Assembly: GCA_023228385.1 (NCBI GenBank)
Contig: JALOBF010000078.1
Location: 1 to 7,119, forward strand
Source: Bacilli bacterium
GTDB lineage: Bacteria; Bacillota_I; Bacilli_A; ML615J-28; CAG-698
DNA: 7,119 bases
Reading direction: 5' to 3'
The translations under genes and the position numbers were made by a program. Positions 6,840 to 7,119 of the stretch are shown piece after piece. The notes under the pieces were generated by a model. That model was not told the DNA's origin. It worked only from the letters and a program-made list of their open reading frames with translations, and did not search any database. The number at the start of each line of letters is the position of its first letter. Positions within the stretch are counted from its first letter, which is position 1.

Positions 6840-6863
6840 AACAGAATATTTTTTTGAAATTTA

Positions 6864-6895
6864 GGCTGTTAATCGTCGATTAGCAGTCTTTTTTT
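6864..6895 (+). terminator. Rho-independent terminator closing the unit
   Basis: An 11-base-pair stem (GGCTGTTAATC at 6864-6874 against GATTAGCAGTC at 6878-6888, two G-U pairs) with a GTC loop is followed directly by seven Ts (6889-6895). It starts 25 bases after the stop of the second lipoprotein. No comparable hairpin lies after any of the three earlier genes, so this is the common 3' end of the transcripts. Confidence 0.9.
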
Positions 6896-7119
6896 ATGTC
6901 GTATATTGTATAATTGTAAATTGTTATTTTGTATAATTTATGCTATAACCTGACTTTTACAGTTAATTTTGTAATGCTAAGGGTAAAATCCAAAATATGA
7001 AAACTATTAAATTAGTTTAAAATATAGTCCTTTTTATGACTTTTCTACATTTTTAAGCCTTTTTATGACAAATTATGCTTATGAAAAGTTTTACAGTTAT
7101 AGTATAAAAATAGTGTTAT
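6896..7119. other. A+T-rich non-coding stretch with short direct repeats
   Basis: I see no gene, tRNA-like fold or further terminator here. Three short exact direct repeats stand out: TTGTATAATT at 6906-6915 and 6929-6938, TTTTACAGTTA at 6955-6965 and 7089-7099, and CCTTTTTATGAC at 7029-7040 and 7058-7069. TATAAT occurs at 6909 and 6932, without a good -35 at the right distance. The 3' edge (TTTACA at 7090-7095, 18 bases, TGTTAT at 7114-7119) could be a weak promoter for a gene beyond the window, but the match is poor. Confidence 0.5.

Noticed and set aside
1..7119. CRISPR array, insertion sequence, tRNA or rRNA
   Set aside because: No regularly spaced repeats, transposase motifs, terminal inverted repeats or structured RNA sequence were found.

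Overview
The window is A+T-rich bacterial DNA with strong purine-rich Shine-Dalgarno sites, short intergenic gaps and all four convincing genes on the + strand. Lipoprotein signal peptides and the best family matches point to a low-GC Gram-positive lineage (Bacilli/Erysipelotrichia or the Acholeplasma/Izemoplasma side of the Mollicutes). TGA is used as a stop (nagZ) and tryptophan is encoded by TGG, so the code is the standard bacterial one and not the Mycoplasma/Spiroplasma code. Placement below class level is not supported by this sequence alone.

Layout. Positions 1-89 are a short leader with an A7G7 run and possibly the last codons of an upstream gene. Positions 90-1625 hold nagZ, a cytoplasmic family 3 glycoside hydrolase that removes beta-linked N-acetylglucosamine. 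Its stop overlaps the start of nagB (1622-2347), glucosamine-6-phosphate deaminase, in an ATGA junction. After a 21-base gap comes a 725-residue lipoprotein (2369-4546) with three bacterial Ig-like (Big_2 type) domains followed by a family 1 extracellular solute-binding domain. After a 106-base gap that carries its own sigma-A-like promoter(s) comes a 728-residue paralogue of the same architecture (4653-6839). A rho-independent terminator (6864-6895) closes the unit. The remaining roughly 220 bases are very A+T-rich, contain short direct repeats and hold no gene that I can see.

How the genes may work together (inference): the two stalked surface lipoproteins would capture an amino-sugar-containing or related oligosaccharide outside the cell, an ABC permease encoded elsewhere would import it, NagZ would release GlcNAc inside, and NagB would feed the phosphorylated and deacetylated product into fructose-6-phosphate. 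The window contains no permease, no ATPase, no NagA deacetylase and no GlcNAc kinase, so the chain is incomplete here. The most distinctive element is the tandem pair of Ig3-plus-solute-binding lipoproteins, with the second copy having separate transcriptional input.
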